Shown: positions 23,786 through 37,199 of the stretch, in pieces
Layout of the letters: every line of letters starts with the position of its first letter
Position numbering within the stretch: the stretch's first letter is position 1
DNA from: Achatina immaculata
Taxonomy: Eukaryota > Mollusca > Gastropoda > Stylommatophora > Achatinidae
Assembly: GCA_009760885.1 (NCBI GenBank)
Contig: CM019719.1
Span: 39,311,584-39,375,583, forward strand
Direction: 5' to 3'
Length of the DNA stretch: 64,000 bases
The notes under the pieces: generated by a model
Databases searched by the model: none
What the model saw: only the letters and a program-made list of their open reading frames with translations
What the model was told of the DNA's origin: nothing
Made by a program: the position numbers and the translations under genes

Positions 23786-26700
23786 TATTAAGTATTTGCT
23801 GAAAGTATGGTTCATGTGCAATCTGAAGAAGCGTGGCGTTGCAGTTGTTCTTTGAGAATGAATACGAAGACAGCATGATGTACTCTGAGTAGTACCTGTA
23901 ATACTGTATGATGTACAAAACTGCATTCATGACGAGGGTAAAGAAGCGAACACGAGGTCATGTTCTGGAGGCGGTCACGGGCGAATCTATAGCAACAGGA
24001 CGCTGTCTTTCATTCAGCCTCGGACAGAATTCGATTCCCCCCATCTTCCAGTAGTCAGTGGGATGACCCGAAGTGCTCGAAGCAATTGAACTTGGCTGAG
24101 ATCCTCCTTCAGAGATTGGAGCACTTATATACTTCTCCGACCTGCAATTATGACCAGTTCTTCGTGCTAAGATGTTTCATTCTACCAAATTCCATTATTC
24201 ACTTATTTCCAGGAATTCTACATTAAAGAGTTTACGGTACTGTAAAAATATATCTCTTATATGACTTCATTCCTACGTCTTAAAAATGGGAAACTCAGTT
24301 TCAACGTTAACTCTCTCTCTCTCTCTCTCTCTCTCTCTGGCTGTCTGGCTCTTAGATATTAATTATCGCTTAGTGTTCATTACCACACAAGTCAAATACT
24401 TAATGTATCATATTCTCATTTCCTGCTGCTGACGTAATGATTACGTACAGATCAAATGTTCCGCAACTTATAATGACCCGTAGTTCCCATTAACAGCACA
24501 TTCACGCCATGTTTTGGCTTAAGTTTGTTGTATATAGCCGAAGTATGTCTAACCTACATTCAACGTTAACTGGTTTTAAACAATGACGATAATTTCCCTG
24601 ATTAAACAAAACCGGACAGCGATAGTTGCTCACAGTGCTATGATCATAAATATCTGTAAGAAGGATAGCAAATACTTGGAATATGATTCATGAAAATGTA
24701 TTAGGTGAGGTATCTGTTATCATGCACTGGCCAGCCGTTTCACGCGACATAAATTGCAAATAATTTTTATAAATCATAACTGGACGTCACGTGTTAATCA
24801 CCAAAACCAAATAATGAATGACTGCTAATTCGCGAGCCGCAGGTGTCAAGGGATACATGTAATTCCTATTGCTGTCATTCAGAGTCTAGCATAGTCCATG
24901 CCTCAAACCACTTCAAGACTGCTTCAATGCATGGGTGGTCATAACGTGGCATTAACAAATTCACGTTTGCATGAATTGTGTGGCAAATGCACCTAAATAA
25001 GGGATAAGCTAAAATGTGACATTTTTTCCCCACTGTATGTTTATTTGAAGGACAGTAAACATTTCAATCCTTGAAAGTTTGCTTTGGTTCAATATTTCGT
25101 ATATTTCAATGATAGTATATTATTTATATTTTAAATGTCTTATTATATATAAAACAGCTAAAGCATATATGTTTTAAATATATAAAACAGCTAAAGCGTA
25201 TAGGTTTTATACAAAATAATTAGTGTATAAGTATATAACTATTCGGAAAATAACTGTGCAATAACCCAGTGTCGATTCCGGTATCACAGTGATATGTTAA
25301 TGACTGCGGCAGATAGATATGGCTATATACCGCAGAGATAAAGATATCACTACGATACTTGCATCGATAATAAGTTAGTGCACAGCTACTTATGGAACAC
25401 CCTGTATATAAAACAGCTAAAGCATATAGGTTTTACCTCAAAAAGTTTACGCCAGAGGAACAATTTTAAGTAACCATGACATCTCCTTGAGTTGTCTCCG
25501 TAAACGAACCACTTCAGACAAAAACAAACAAAAAACCCAGAGAAATGTCATCCTATGCATTATCTGACGCCATCGTGGGCTAAGTTTCAGGAGTGCCTGC
25601 CTGATTCGTGAAAATGAAAGACACGGTGAATTCAGAACTCGCCGAAGTCTGGGTTTTTATCGTCAATGAGAGCAAGACTCCCAATTTAACTGTTGATAAG
25701 GTTTGATTTTATGTGAGCACTGAGGTCTCGTGGTGCCCCCAGGTAGACCTCGAGGGGTTTTGCTTCAATTACTCCATACAGAGCAAGGAGCATCCATAAA
25801 GTATTCAATATCAGAATGATCCTTCAGCTTGCCTGTGTTACTATTTTCAGTTCGAGTAATCTTAGCACTGGGTTAGCTGAGCAAAAATAATACGTATCTG
25901 CTTATCTTTAGCCTCGTTCAGTATCTGACGGCATGGCCTGTTGGTAAAGGCGTAGCAATACTGAAGACGGCAAACAGGCCGGCTCCTGGTAATCACACTA
26001 GCCCCGAGTTGCTCGTATATGTTTGTTGTTTAAGAAATATTCTTCACAGGATTAGTAATAAAAATGGGATGTGTCACTGAATTTGGCAGGAGAGAGAGAG
26101 AGAGAGGGGGGGGGGCAGGAAAGTTGGACAAAAGGAGGGTGGACGCAATAACATTCAACAAGAAGACACGGAATATATTTAGCATTTATATTTCTACAGA
26201 AATAACTCTAAATTTAAAATAGCACATCTGTTGTGAGGGCGCTTAAAACATCATAATAAAAAAGAGGGATGTTCCTGGTTTTCCCCTCTAAATCTCTCAC
26301 TTCTCTAATACCGCCGAGCCCAGTTCCCATTTATTATAAAATTTTCCCTGGCTGCATGTACAAGCACAAGAGTTTAAGTGGAGTCTTACGAGAATGGTAA
26401 TTTGTACTCCTGCCACATCTGACTTTTTTTTTTTCCACATGTATGAATTAAGAAGCATTACTTGCCTACGGAATAGTTACAGAGACGTGTCGATAGTTTT
26501 CTTGGCCTGCGGTAAACAATTGTTATGGCCCTCCCCCCTCGACAATGTACGCAGTTTCTTTTTTAAAAAAAATTATAATTTTCAGGATACATTAACAAAA
26601 TTGATTTTATACTGTAAAATTACAGTAGTCTGGCTTGATAATATAATGCATTCAATTTGATTATGTGCGTTTTGGGATTACGAGGTTCGTAAATTTGATA

Positions 26701-27055
26701 TCTTTTAAATATATGCGGGCCTGCATGAAGACAGAGGAAATCTCTTTATTTCGGCGGCCGAACAAAAGAAGCATGTCTGATCGAGAATGTCAAAACGCTG
26801 TTGCGTGTTACGTGTCATCACATGATCGTCACGTGATAGGAAGAACTGCTGTTTACCACAGTTAACAAAGTAGTCTGTTTTTATTTCACTGCGAAAGAAT
26901 GTGCGCGCACACTCATTCATAAACAATTTGATATGACTAATTCATCACTGGCTGTGGTAGTCTAACTTCGTGTACATCACAACTGTGTGTTCTAATAGAA
27001 CAGTTGAGGGTAACATTTATCTCGTCATTTGGGACTACAGATCACTGCAATGGAA
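23786..27055. other. fascin intron sequence; microsatellites
   Basis: Includes (CT)n at about 24310-24338, (GA)n plus a G-run near 26090-26115, and a three-times repeated TATAAAACAGCTAAAGC string at 25148, 25181 and 25407. The last is preceded by GGAACACCCTGTATA, which looks like a mariner-type terminus. Confidence 0.4.
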
Positions 27056-27059
27056 TGAT

Positions 27060-27165
27060 GGTATAGTTATCAGGGTCAGCGAACCACAGTTGGCCAAGAC
27101 CCTGTCTCCACAGATGCCCCTAATAACAGAGCTGGGTGTTCGCCATGGTCCCCGTGGTGACATAT
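27060..27165 (-). repeat. dispersed repeat R1, copy d
   Basis: Inverted copy with TCAGGGTCAGCGAACCACAG, GGCCAAGACCCTGTCTCCAC and GCCATGGTCCCCGTGGTG, matching R1 in reverse complement. Only the 3' half is present. Confidence 0.6.
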
Positions 27166-28588
27166 ATGCTAATGAAGCTTGGATTTTTGGGGTCAAGTCA
27201 AGGTTTTCAAGCTGACCACCAAGTCCCACTCCCACATCGAGAAACATCTTCGTAGTGTCGACTGACTGGAACACGCTGCTCTTAATTCTGTGGAGATCAA
27301 ACCACCAGCATCTCTGACAATTATCTCCGTCTACGTGTGAAGATAATAATAACAACAAGAATGTATTTCAGAAAATCTACCACATGCTGCAAGAGAGGGA
27401 GGGTGGGGGATCCATAAAACTTGCGTGATTTGATTTTCATTTTTTTTGCTTCGAACTTCAAACACTGCCCTCTGGCTTCAAGCACACACGTCATTTTTAA
27501 AAGTGAGAGTAACCAGAAACAGGGAAGGACCCTCGCATGCTCGCGCGAGGCAGGGTATGAAACATCTTCACTCTTCCAGAGGAGAATGTGGATGCTCCAA
27601 AAGATCGATAGGTATGGTGAGAGTTCCCAGCTGACACGAAAATCATTGGTTCTGGAGTGGATTGGGATCGAGATTTCAAGAACATGGAGTGACTGGATCA
27701 ATGCTGTATGACCTGGTAATAGTTTCAATCGAAAGCTCTCGTTTAAAAACAAACAAGACCCAACAAAAAACACCCCCCCCCCCACACACACACACACACA
27801 ACCCAGGGCAGACTAGTTATCTAGAGTTCAGGTTGTACAAGTTTTTAAACTGCCAAACAGTTTTTTGCTTCTTTTCCCAACATCATTTTACCAGACGCGT
27901 TGTTATTTTGTTCATCCGCTTCAAGTCTCCGTTTATTCATCCAGTTCTCATCCATACTATCATTTTGGTAGGCTGAGATAGCTTCTTGTAATTACTGAGG
28001 TTATATATAATATATATAATATATAATATATATATATATATAATATATTATATATACACAAAAGTATCAGATAATGAACGTGAGAAAGCTAAGCTAGGCC
28101 AAGCCAATCTATTTTGAAAAATCATGTGACCTTAGTGCAGGAGTAAAATGAACATGTGCACGTGACTGATCTTATTTATATTTTAATGTTCCTTGCGAGT
28201 GCTGTACACCTGCCCCTTTCCTTTCAAAGGTGTGATCAAGTACGATTCGGATCACCCTGGGTCCCAGAACACATATGCCCGCTTCCTATTCCGTTTACAA
28301 AACCATAACGTATTGTGTTCATAAACAACATATGCCGTCCTTGACCTTATTTGCAAGTCTAACGAATTTCAGCGTGTTTCATATTTACTATGTTATGCCT
28401 GGGGCTAAACAATTCTCTCTCACACGCAATGACTCGGTCTTTGAGGTAAGCATTTCATGAGATGCCATCTGAAGGTTATAATTCCAGGAATCCTGTGTAT
28501 CAGATAAGAAGCACACCAGGAAGGCTGCGTTTGGTAGATGCTGGAAATAAACGCCAGACCACGATAACAAACTAAAGCCAGTGAAGAC
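27166..28588. other. fascin intron sequence; TA-rich microsatellite
   Basis: Holds a C-run and (CA)n at about 27772-27800 and a (TA)n-rich region at about 28000-28055. No gene recognised. Confidence 0.4.
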
Positions 28589-29349
28589 CAATGTTCCCTC
28601 TAAGGGCTTGCGGTCTGTGTGCAAAATGTTCAGCTCGTGTGCAAAAAAATATTGTGTGCAAATGTGCGTAAAACGGCGTAATATACAATATATATAAACT
28701 CTACTGTAGAGAGCGGAACAACAACACAACCCCTTAAGATCATCAGAGGAAGTAACCCCCCCCCCCCCCCAGATAAGAGGTCCTATTAAACTCTTGACAT
28801 TCTAAGGGGGTGGGCCCCTCTGGGTCATGACTCCCAGAGGTCTTGTGAGTTGTTTTTTTTTTTTGTCCCAAGATTGAACCCGTGATCTTCCAGTTGGCAC
28901 TGCACTTTGAAGTGCGTCTTTAACGATTTAGCTACGGAGGACTGGTACTGGTTGTGACAAAACACACACACACACACATACAAAGGTAAAGTACACCTGT
29001 ACATTTAATAACAGGTTAGATCCGCTGTACTTTTCACAAGTGGATATTCATCTGCCCGTCTATTCTCTATGTGCCCACTCGCCTCGTCACGATTCTCCTA
29101 CAGTACTGCCGAAACTACGCGATAAAAGACCAGTTGAAACATCCGACCTGAAAGTCATTTTTTCAGCAAGAAAGAAACTGTAAAGTAAAAACATGGACCA
29201 TCATTGCATTTTTCTTGATTGCAATATAGCACGGAGTAACATCAGGAAACTGGAAAGTAAAAGTAGCAGTTTCTTTTGCGCGGCTTCAAAAATTTTGTGG
29301 GCGGTATGATTTTTTTCTGTGCGCGGCCGCGCAGCTAGGGGGAACAGTG
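28589..29349. mobile_element. hAT-like non-autonomous element, 761 bp
   Basis: The left end reads CAATGTTCCCTCTAAGGGC; the right end, reverse-complemented, reads CACTGTTCCCCCTAGCTGCG. The flanks are GTGAAGAC (28581-28588) and CTGAAGAC (29350-29357), a 7 of 8 match as an 8-bp target-site duplication, the size typical of hAT elements. No transposase frame remains. On the minus strand an internal segment near 28870-28945 contains GGGTTCAATC, a tRNA B-box-like string. Confidence 0.75.
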
Positions 29350-29485
29350 CTGAAGACAATCTCCTATTGGCTTACATCCATGCTGACAGTCCTATTGGCT
29401 TACATCCTTGCTGAACCGAAGTTGACTGCCACGTTCTCCGCAGCATTTTCAACTTCCTGCAACAACCCTACTTCTTCAGGTCGCA

Positions 29486-29531
<46 letters not shown>

Positions 29532-29975
29532 AAAGGATCAAAACGTCCTTGTTCACACTGATACATTCTTCGATACTGATTAAGTTCCTTGTCAGTTATT
29601 TGCCTGCTACCGCAGGACAGTTGCTAACAGCAGTGTCATGTGACCGAAAGCATTCCACAACTAAATAGACAAGAGCTCGAGGATATTATCTAGCAACAAC
29701 AAAAAAAAACAAAAAAACAAAAACAGGTAGGTTATTTTTTTACTTTAATATACTGTACTAATTCGAAATCTAACGGCAACACACTGGGTTGCACTTCTGA
29801 GTGGCGATACTTTGCTGATGAACTGGCCGAAAGAGCTTTTATGGTTGTTTTCAAATTCTAACATTTACTCGTATGTTACCAAGAACTCCTCTGACTGACC
29901 AATCGTTCTAATCGCGGTCCTGTGTGATTTTTTTTTTCAAGTGTCTAGCTGACCAATCAGATGTCTTCTTTAGAT
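29350..29975. other. fascin intron sequence; GA microsatellite
   Basis: (GA)n at about 29484-29528 and a tandem TCCTATTGGCTTACATCC pair at 29361-29408. Confidence 0.5.
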
Positions 29976-30182
29976 TAGTGGTTCTCAGTTACATCCAAAT
30001 ACCACTTTTCCAACAACGTACAATGCCACCAGTTTATATGTAATATCTCAGTGTCATGAGCCTTTAATTGTTTTTATTCAATAGATGATACTTTAATACC
30101 AAACCGATAGCACAGCCAAGGACTGGCTAATAATACTTCGAGTACCTCTTGTTGTTCCAAGACCACATATTGGGAACCACTG
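29976..30182. mobile_element. hAT-like MITE, 207 bp
   Basis: Ends TAGTGGTTCTCAG and, in reverse complement of the right end, CAGTGGTTCCCAATATG. Flanking octamers CTTTAGAT and TTGTAGGT agree at 5 of 8 positions. CAGTGGTTCYCAA ends are common in hAT-like MITEs. Confidence 0.6.
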
Positions 30183-31048
30183 TTGTAGGTCACGCTATAT
30201 CTAACCCACCACAATCAGGTAACTACATAGGTTGGTTCGAAATATGACTACCAAACACCGCCATACCTCCCACATTTCCTTATCCGGGATCTGGACAATG
30301 TTACCAAAAATGACCCAGACTAATTTCACCAACACTTCAGGCACGACCTGTAGAAAACCTCAGCGTGTCACGTTTCAAAAATGCTATTCTAGGAAATCAT
30401 AAAAACTACACAGACCTGGAGCTGAACAGAGAAGTTTAAGAAAGTTTCTCCTGGTCTAACTAATGACCAAACACATTTCAACCTTGAAAAATGTAACATT
30501 ATATTTCATTGTCGAAATATGTATCCATGTTAATGTTAGCTTTGTTCAGCATGCATTTCGTGTTATCAGCACAATGTTAGAAAGCCATACCCAGCAGTAT
30601 AAATAGCCATATCCGGCAGTGTAAATAGCCATGTCAGAAAAAATTTCTCCAATGCCTGAAAAGACCGGATTTGAATTGAGCGACAGGAACATCTGGAGTG
30701 CCCACGTATATTATTATTATTAAAAGCGATGTTTACGGTGACACTCCAGCAACAGTTTCAATGCAGTTTCAAATGATTTCTCTCTCGCTCTTCCCTAACC
30801 CACCGCTACAGAAACTAAACCGTCGATATAACTTCAAACTTTAATATGAGAAGTGTGACACTGAATTCCATCTGCTTGCCTGTTACCGTATGTTCTGCGT
30901 GTTACTTTCAACGTAGTCAGATGCATCGAATATGCTGCCGTTTTTATTCACATGTAGAATACTACTACACTATAACAGCGCGATGTGCTGGCGCTCTATG
31001 AGAAGGGAAAGACAGGGTAGCGCAGTACTCGCTAAGTTATAGTGTGTG

Positions 31049-31320
31049 TGCTAAAACTATCATACCATTTATGTCATCCATATCAGTGTTTCCCAGCTAC
31101 ACGTGAACTGCGGGTCACCAGCTTATACGCACTATCGCAATATCGAAATGTATGTGTATCGAAAATATATGTGTGGTAAAACTATCATACCATATATGTC
31201 ATCCATAGCAGTGTTTCCCAGCTACACGTGAACCGCGGGGTCACCAGCTTATACGCACTATCGCAATATCGAAATTAATAAACACAGCCGCTTGCCCCGA
31301 GGACAAGCTGGGAGCCACTG
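31049..31320. mobile_element. hAT-like MITE with tandemly duplicated left end
   Basis: CAGTGTTTCCCAGCTACACG at 31084 and again at 31209; the right end reverse-complemented reads CAGTGGCTCCCAGCTTG and finishes at 31320. The sequence from about 31049 to 31150 recurs 125 bp further on, including flank bases outside the terminal repeat, so the duplication followed insertion. Confidence 0.65.
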
Positions 31321-32960
31321 ATCTACAGTAAACAGAAAAGAGTAGCTGATAATAAGGTTACAGAATCCGTTCAGTTTTAACTGCCCTCTCTCATCCAGCT
31401 CCATTGTATAGTACGAGATTGCCTTGCGTGTGCGCGTGTTAGTTCTGTGGCAGGGTTGAAAACTGATTCTTCGCTCAGGAAAAGATTCAGTTGTTGACTA
31501 TCATGGCAAATTATTATTACTATTATTATTGTTGTTTTTATTACTAAAGTACAAATATTTGTCTAAAATATAATTTATTTCAATTTCACAAATAACATCA
31601 TAAAATGTACCGAAGGGGAGGGGGGGGGGGCTGAAATGTGGGATGGCAGGCAGTAGCGGAGCCAAGTTACACAGTGGTAGACTTTTACATGTTTAACAGA
31701 CTCAAGATAGGCACAACTGACGAATGCACCTTTGGTACCAAAAAACATAACTGCCTAACATTTGTTGCAGGACTGCCTTTCATTTGAGGAACCAAGACGG
31801 CGCTTTTGGCCATCACCATGACAAGCTGTATAGTGATCTAACGGACGGCTGCAATCTCTGGAAGCGTTCGGTGAAGAAGACTGACAAAACAGTGGTTATG
31901 TGGCGATGACGATTTTATGACCAGTATTAAAGAGACGCAGGTTAAAGTAAAATATAGAAAATTTCAACAACAGAAACTAGTATAAAATACGGGAGGTGGG
32001 GGTGTCTGGTCATCTTCCCCTTCATTCACCAGAGATTAAATGGCTAAGTATTCACCATCAGCTAGCACTCTTAAATAAAAACCATTAATCCCTGTCCAAA
32101 GCTTTCAAGGAGTTTGAGGTTAAGAATCTCACGCAACATGAGATAAGATAAAAATTCCCCCGGACTTTCCGTACTGTAATCACGCCCCCCCCCCCCCCCC
32201 CCCCCATGATGGCTGGGTGACTAACACGTGAGTAATATTACTAGTGATGTTATACAAATGTTATCCCGCTAGGGCCCACTGATTATATATTCCAGATAAC
32301 GTTCACGTTTCCCAATCGTTTAACTCTTCATGCATGAGCGATCCTTTAAAGAGTCGCCCTGACTGTCAGTTTTCCACATCTGCCGACCACACGAGCATTT
32401 TAACAGATATGAACTGGGGGCTCATTTACTTATATCGAACAGTAAATGAAACATTTAAGAATAGAAATTCGTACTATGCATTTTACATGAAACCTTGTAT
32501 CATTATTCTTTATGCTTAATCATTGTCACTGAATGTTAAAATAAAAAAAACTATAGCATGCTTTATCACATTAGCTTATTGTATGGGCTTGTCTTGTATT
32601 CTTCCTTGTATACTTTTCAGTGTTCACAGTGACAAAACTCCGTGATAGACCACGTGGTTTGCTTCACACACTGGGTTTATGGAATTTCCCCCCTCCCCCT
32701 CTTGCGTGGGCGGCCTCTCCCTGTGTTTTCTACAATACTTAACGTGAATGTGTATGCGGTATGATAGACGTGTCACATGACCAAACCATCTGACTTCTGT
32801 ATGTAGTGTAGTACTGGCGGTACCCCAACCCTAGCCCTGATGTTGTATTTGGTCTCGTTTGTACAGTGCGTTTTTTCACTGTGATATATTTATTTTTAAT
32901 TAAATGACCCGACTTTTTTTCTTTATTGTATCTGTTCTCAGAAAATGTCCCTAGTGATAG
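31321..32960. other. fascin intron sequence; 21-C run
   Basis: No element named. A run of 21 C lies at 32185-32205 and a G-run near 31618-31630. Confidence 0.4.
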
Positions 32961-35900
32961 CGTTCATTCATTCATTCACTTGCATGTCCCTTGCGGAACT
33001 TTGCCTCCCTAACAGCACTCCTGTAGGCCTCTCGGTTGTGAGCAAGATGGCCTGCTGCTGATGCATCCATTTGCAGATCCTCAACGATGTTTTGCAGCAA
33101 TCTTCGCCTTAATCTTCCTCTCTTTCTTTTCCCATTATGTACCCTTCCAAGACGGTCTTCTCTTGATTATCATGATGTTTAATGTGTCCAAAATATTTAT
33201 GTATTCTTTCTTTAATTCTCATTACTAGCCAGCCTTCTTCAATATTAAGTTCTTGTAGTATGGATATATGTGTTCTTTTTTGTGTTCATGATAATTGAAG
33301 AACTCTTCTGTAGTATTTACATTAAAAGGCATTTATGTGTTTCTCATCTGTTTTGTTAAGAGTCCAGGTCTCACAGGCATATGTTGCGACAGGAAAGATG
33401 CATGCCTTTAAAAATCTTATTTTTGTGGTTCTGTCTGTTCCTCTCCACAGATTCTTTAGTTTTTTTACTTTCTGGAGAGCGACAGATGTCCTCCTTTTAA
33501 TTTCCCTCACTGTATATCCATTATTAGTTAGTAGTGATCCAAGATATTCAAAACTCTCCACTTCTTCCAGTTTTTCCTCATTGATACATATTTCAGCTGC
33601 CTTGTTTGTTTTGTCAGTTGTCATCAATTTAGTTTTCTTTGCATTAAGATAGGTTTTTCTCTTCGCTGTTCTTACGGACTGACATAATTAGTTTTTCAAT
33701 TCCTTTTTGTGTTGCGGACAGTAATACTGTGGCATCAGCATATCTAACCTCTGGTATTTCATAACCTCCAATTGTTATGGCATCATAATATTCTTTGTCT
33801 ACATCTTGTCTTAACATTCCTCATTATATTTTCAGTATATAAGTTAAATAAGTAAGGCGACAATATGCACCCCTGATGGATCCCTTGTTTTCTGTCAAAC
33901 CAAGTTGTTTCACCATTTATTCTTATTGCTGCCTGTTGGTCTAGATACAGCAGTGATGTTAATTGTATCAAATGTGTTGGAAATCCCATTTTTTTTCCAT
34001 TATTTCCCAAAGTTTCTGGTGTTGTACACAATCAAATGCCTTTGAGTAGTCTATGTGACTATAGATTCACATTAAAGTCTCTACATTTTTCTATTATTAA
34101 TCTTATATTGAATATATGATCTCTTGATCCTATTCCTTGCCTGAAACCAGCTTGGACCATATTGACTTCTATTTTCTTATGAAGTCAACCCATTATGATT
34201 TTTAACAGAATTTTACTGGCATGACTAATCAGGGCATCAGTTCTGTAGTTTGTGCATAATTTCAGGTTACCCTTTTTTGGCAGTGGTATCAATACAGTTC
34301 TTTTCCATTCTTTTGGGCAAATACCTGAATGCCACATCTTTTTACATAGTGCATGATAGATTGTTGCACATTCCTTTCCTCCTGCATTAATAAGTTCAGC
34401 TGTTATCTCATCACATCCTGGTGATATACCATTTTTCAGATTCTTTATTCTTATAAAACTTATATTGTAGGTTCGGGTTCTTTCTCCTCCAATAATAATT
34501 CACACTGTTGATTTCTGCGTTCTCAGTCAGTTGTTTCATACATTCCTCTGGCAATATTCCTTCCATCTTTCTAGAATTTCCTTTGTCTTTGTCAAGGTAT
34601 TCCCCATCTCGTCACAAATTACATTTAGCTTAGGTGTAACATTTCTCGTCAATGTCTTCATTTCTTTAAACATTTTACTATCTCTTCCACACTTCTGATG
34701 TCCTTCTATTCTTTCACAACAATCTTGTATGTATTGTTTTTGTCTTTTCTTATCTTATGTTTCTTCTTCTTTTGTTAAAGATTTATATTCCTCTTTGTTG
34801 TTGTTTGTCTTTATTTCTCTATGTTCTTTTATCAGTTCTAGTGTGCCTGCTGTAATCCACCCATTCTTTTGTGTTTTCTTTACTGGAACCATGTCTTTAG
34901 CTGTTGTTATTAAGATATCTCTGGCATGCGTAGCCAATTCATCTGGCGTCATCTCCACCTGTACATCCATCAGGATTCTGAAACAGGGTTCTTCACTTCT
35001 ATACCGTATTGTTCTGGTATTTTTGTAAGATCAAAGTGGAGTGGTCTTGATCCCATAAATGTCTTTTTTTATCTTTATCATCATGTCTGCTATTAATAAT
35101 TCATGGTCTGTGTCACAATCAGCATCTGGTAAAGTTTTTGCTGGTGTTATACTTGATCTTCACCTTCTTTGCACTAAAATGTAATCTATTTGATTCTTAG
35201 TTTTCCCATCAGGTGATGTCCATGTGTAAAGTCTTCTTGGATATTGTTTAAAAAGTGTGTTAGCAATCATTAGCTCATTTTCCATGCAAAACACCATTAG
35301 ATTGTCACCTGCCTCATTTCTATGTCCTATGCTAAATTTCCCTACAACATTCATCTTCTGCTTTCTGTACCAATCTTTGCATTAAAATCCCCCATTATTA
35401 ATACAATATCATTTTTGCTTACCTGGTCTACTGTCGTTTGCAGTGTGTTATAAAAGTCTTTTGCTTCCTCTTCTTCTACTGCTGATGTAGGTGCATATAT
35501 CTGGATGATTGTTACATTTCTAGGAGTGCCCTTAAGTCTTATAGTGAGGATCCTATCACTTACTGGATTGTAGCCTAGTAATGCTTTTGATATTGATTTT
35601 TCCAAGTAAAAAGCCACTCCATTCTTTCCTCCTAATTCTCCAACAGAGTATATAAAGATATTATCATTCTCGGTCTTGAAGTGTCCTGAATCTTTCCATC
35701 GTTGTTTGCAGATTCCCAAAATGTGTATCCCCGTTCTTTTCTTCTCGTCAGTTATTATTTTATACTTTCACTCATACATACTTCTTACATTCCATGTTCC
35801 TACTCTTACTTTTTAGTTTGATGCAGAGGTTTTCCTTAGCAAGTTAGGATTTTGTCTGTCATCACAATTACTAGTACTGACCTCTGCCTCACACTCACAC

Positions 35901-36290
35901 TCTTCTCCAATGTTAAAATTAGATCTATCTGGACAGATCTTTTTCCTATTTGACTTTCCATGTTGCTGTTAGGGTTTCTTGGTATATTTCCAGAAGATAG
36001 TTTACCACTGCTTTCCTTCCGGGCAGTGACTTTACTAGTCGGTGATAGTAGCCGTTGTCCCTACGTAGAGATCTTCTGCCTACCATCACAGAATGGTGAC
36101 CATAACCAACTTTATCTGTCGGCTGCTCTCCCATTCCATCCACCACCTGTTCCCATGGCTTCACGTCACCTTGATCGGGGGGGGGGGGGGCTATACGGAT
36201 ACTCCACCTTGCCCAAGGGTGTCCCGTAGACTGACGGAGGTAAGGAGGAGTCTTACTTCTCCTTTGATAGAGGATATCCCCACCCCACTA
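32961..36290 (-). mobile_element. near-full-length decayed BovB-like LINE (family B)
   Basis: Read on the minus strand: an N-terminal endonuclease from about 35800 (GICKQRWKDSGHFKTEND, then LIMGDFNAKIG, then WTSPDGKTKNQIDYILVQR), a linker near 34950, RT around 34130-33800 (AIRINGETTWFDRKQG, HQGCILSPYLFNLY), and the C-terminal FEYLGSLLTNNGYTV and CETWTLNKTDEKH blocks at 33627-33322. The 3' end carries (TGAA)n at about 32961-32975 and shares its last segment with the 10.7-kb copy. Frameshifts and stops split it into at least five frames. The 5' limit is uncertain. Confidence 0.85.
35351..35719 (-). pseudogene. LINE endonuclease fragment
   Basis: A 122-codon open piece of the apurinic-like endonuclease domain. 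Its LIMGDFNAKIG block is the conserved D-x-N site of EEP nucleases. The continuation WTSPDGKTKNQIDYILVQR lies in the following frame (35354-35160). Confidence 0.75.
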
Positions 36291-36311
36291 ACTGGGAAGA
36301 TACTGTAGTTT

Positions 36312-36430
36312 CCAGATATCTGAAATGCTTCACTTGCTTCAAAGGCTCATTGTCCTGGAAGATCTTTGTTGGCATTTCTTTTCGAAATGGCAATGGTCAT
36401 TACTTCCGTTGTTTTTCAGCACTGGTTTTC
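36312..36430 (-). pseudogene. RT fragment of another LINE family
   Basis: The minus strand reads KEMPTKIFQDNEPLKQ then VKHFRYLE, the palm-to-thumb segment that in family C reads IKVKG...VKSFRYLG. It sits just 5' of the BovB-like element in the same orientation, so it marks a separate truncated insertion. Confidence 0.55.
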
Positions 36431-36465
36431 ATACTGTAGTTTTTTACATGCTAAGTCCGCTGCCG

Positions 36466-37084
36466 GCGAGATTCTTTAGCCGTCGTGCGTAGTGCGGGGC
36501 TTCTCCCGGCCAGTGAAGTAAGGTGCGAATGGGGTTGCCGCGCGGCACCACTTTGGAAAAGGTGAAAGAAAGGATTAAGTGAAGTAATCAGTAGTCTCGA
36601 GGTCAGGACTGCTCAAACACGGCACCTCTGCTCTGGAAGTCGGCCACGTCCTATGTGCACTCATACCGGGCGAATTGCTTAAACAAGTTTAACCCAAGGG
36701 TTAAGACACTGCTGGCGAGATTCTTCTGATGCCGCACGTGGAGTGAAAATCCTCCCGGCCAATGAAGAAAATGCGAAAAAGCAATTAGGGTTGCCGTGCG
36801 GCACCGATGTGAAAAGGTGATGAAAAGGATAAAGTGAAGCTTAATCGGTATGTCCAGTAGTATCGCGGCGAGAGCTACTCATATCACGGCACCTCTGCTC
36901 TAGAGGCCGGCTACGTCCGATATACACCTATACTAGTGAAATATGCCTAAAACCAGCTTAAACCAGGGGTGAAACTTGATGGCTACTTATGTCATGGTCT
37001 CTCCGCTCTGGTCGGTTACATCCTAAACACGCCCATACTGGATAATACGCCTAAACCGGCTTAACCCAAGGGTTAAACCTACTA
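36466..37084. repeat. GC-rich tandem repeat, unit about 250 bp, 2.5 copies
   Basis: Copies start near 36466, 36709 and 36969. Shared blocks: CTGSYGGCGAGATTCTT, CCTCCCGGCCARTGAAG, GGGTTGCCGYGCGGCACC, CACGGCACCTCTGCTCT, GGCTTAACCCAAGGGTTAA. It is far more GC-rich than its surroundings. Confidence 0.8.
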
Positions 37085-37199
37085 GAGGCGAGGATTCGTT
37101 CTCCTGGACAAAAGCTCCGTCCCGGTCACAACTAGGAAGGGTAGCGGCCACGACCACAAAATGCTGAAGCCGGAGACACTGGACTAGTGCAATCTAGAT

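Noticed and set aside
27321..27797. 158-codon minus-strand frame
   Set aside because: Low-complexity start, no recognisable domain, no consistent splice or promoter context; likely chance.
34729..35028. 99-codon plus-strand frame with membrane-like composition
   Set aside because: Antisense of the BovB-like LINE; hydrophobicity comes from reverse-complemented lysine and glutamate codons.
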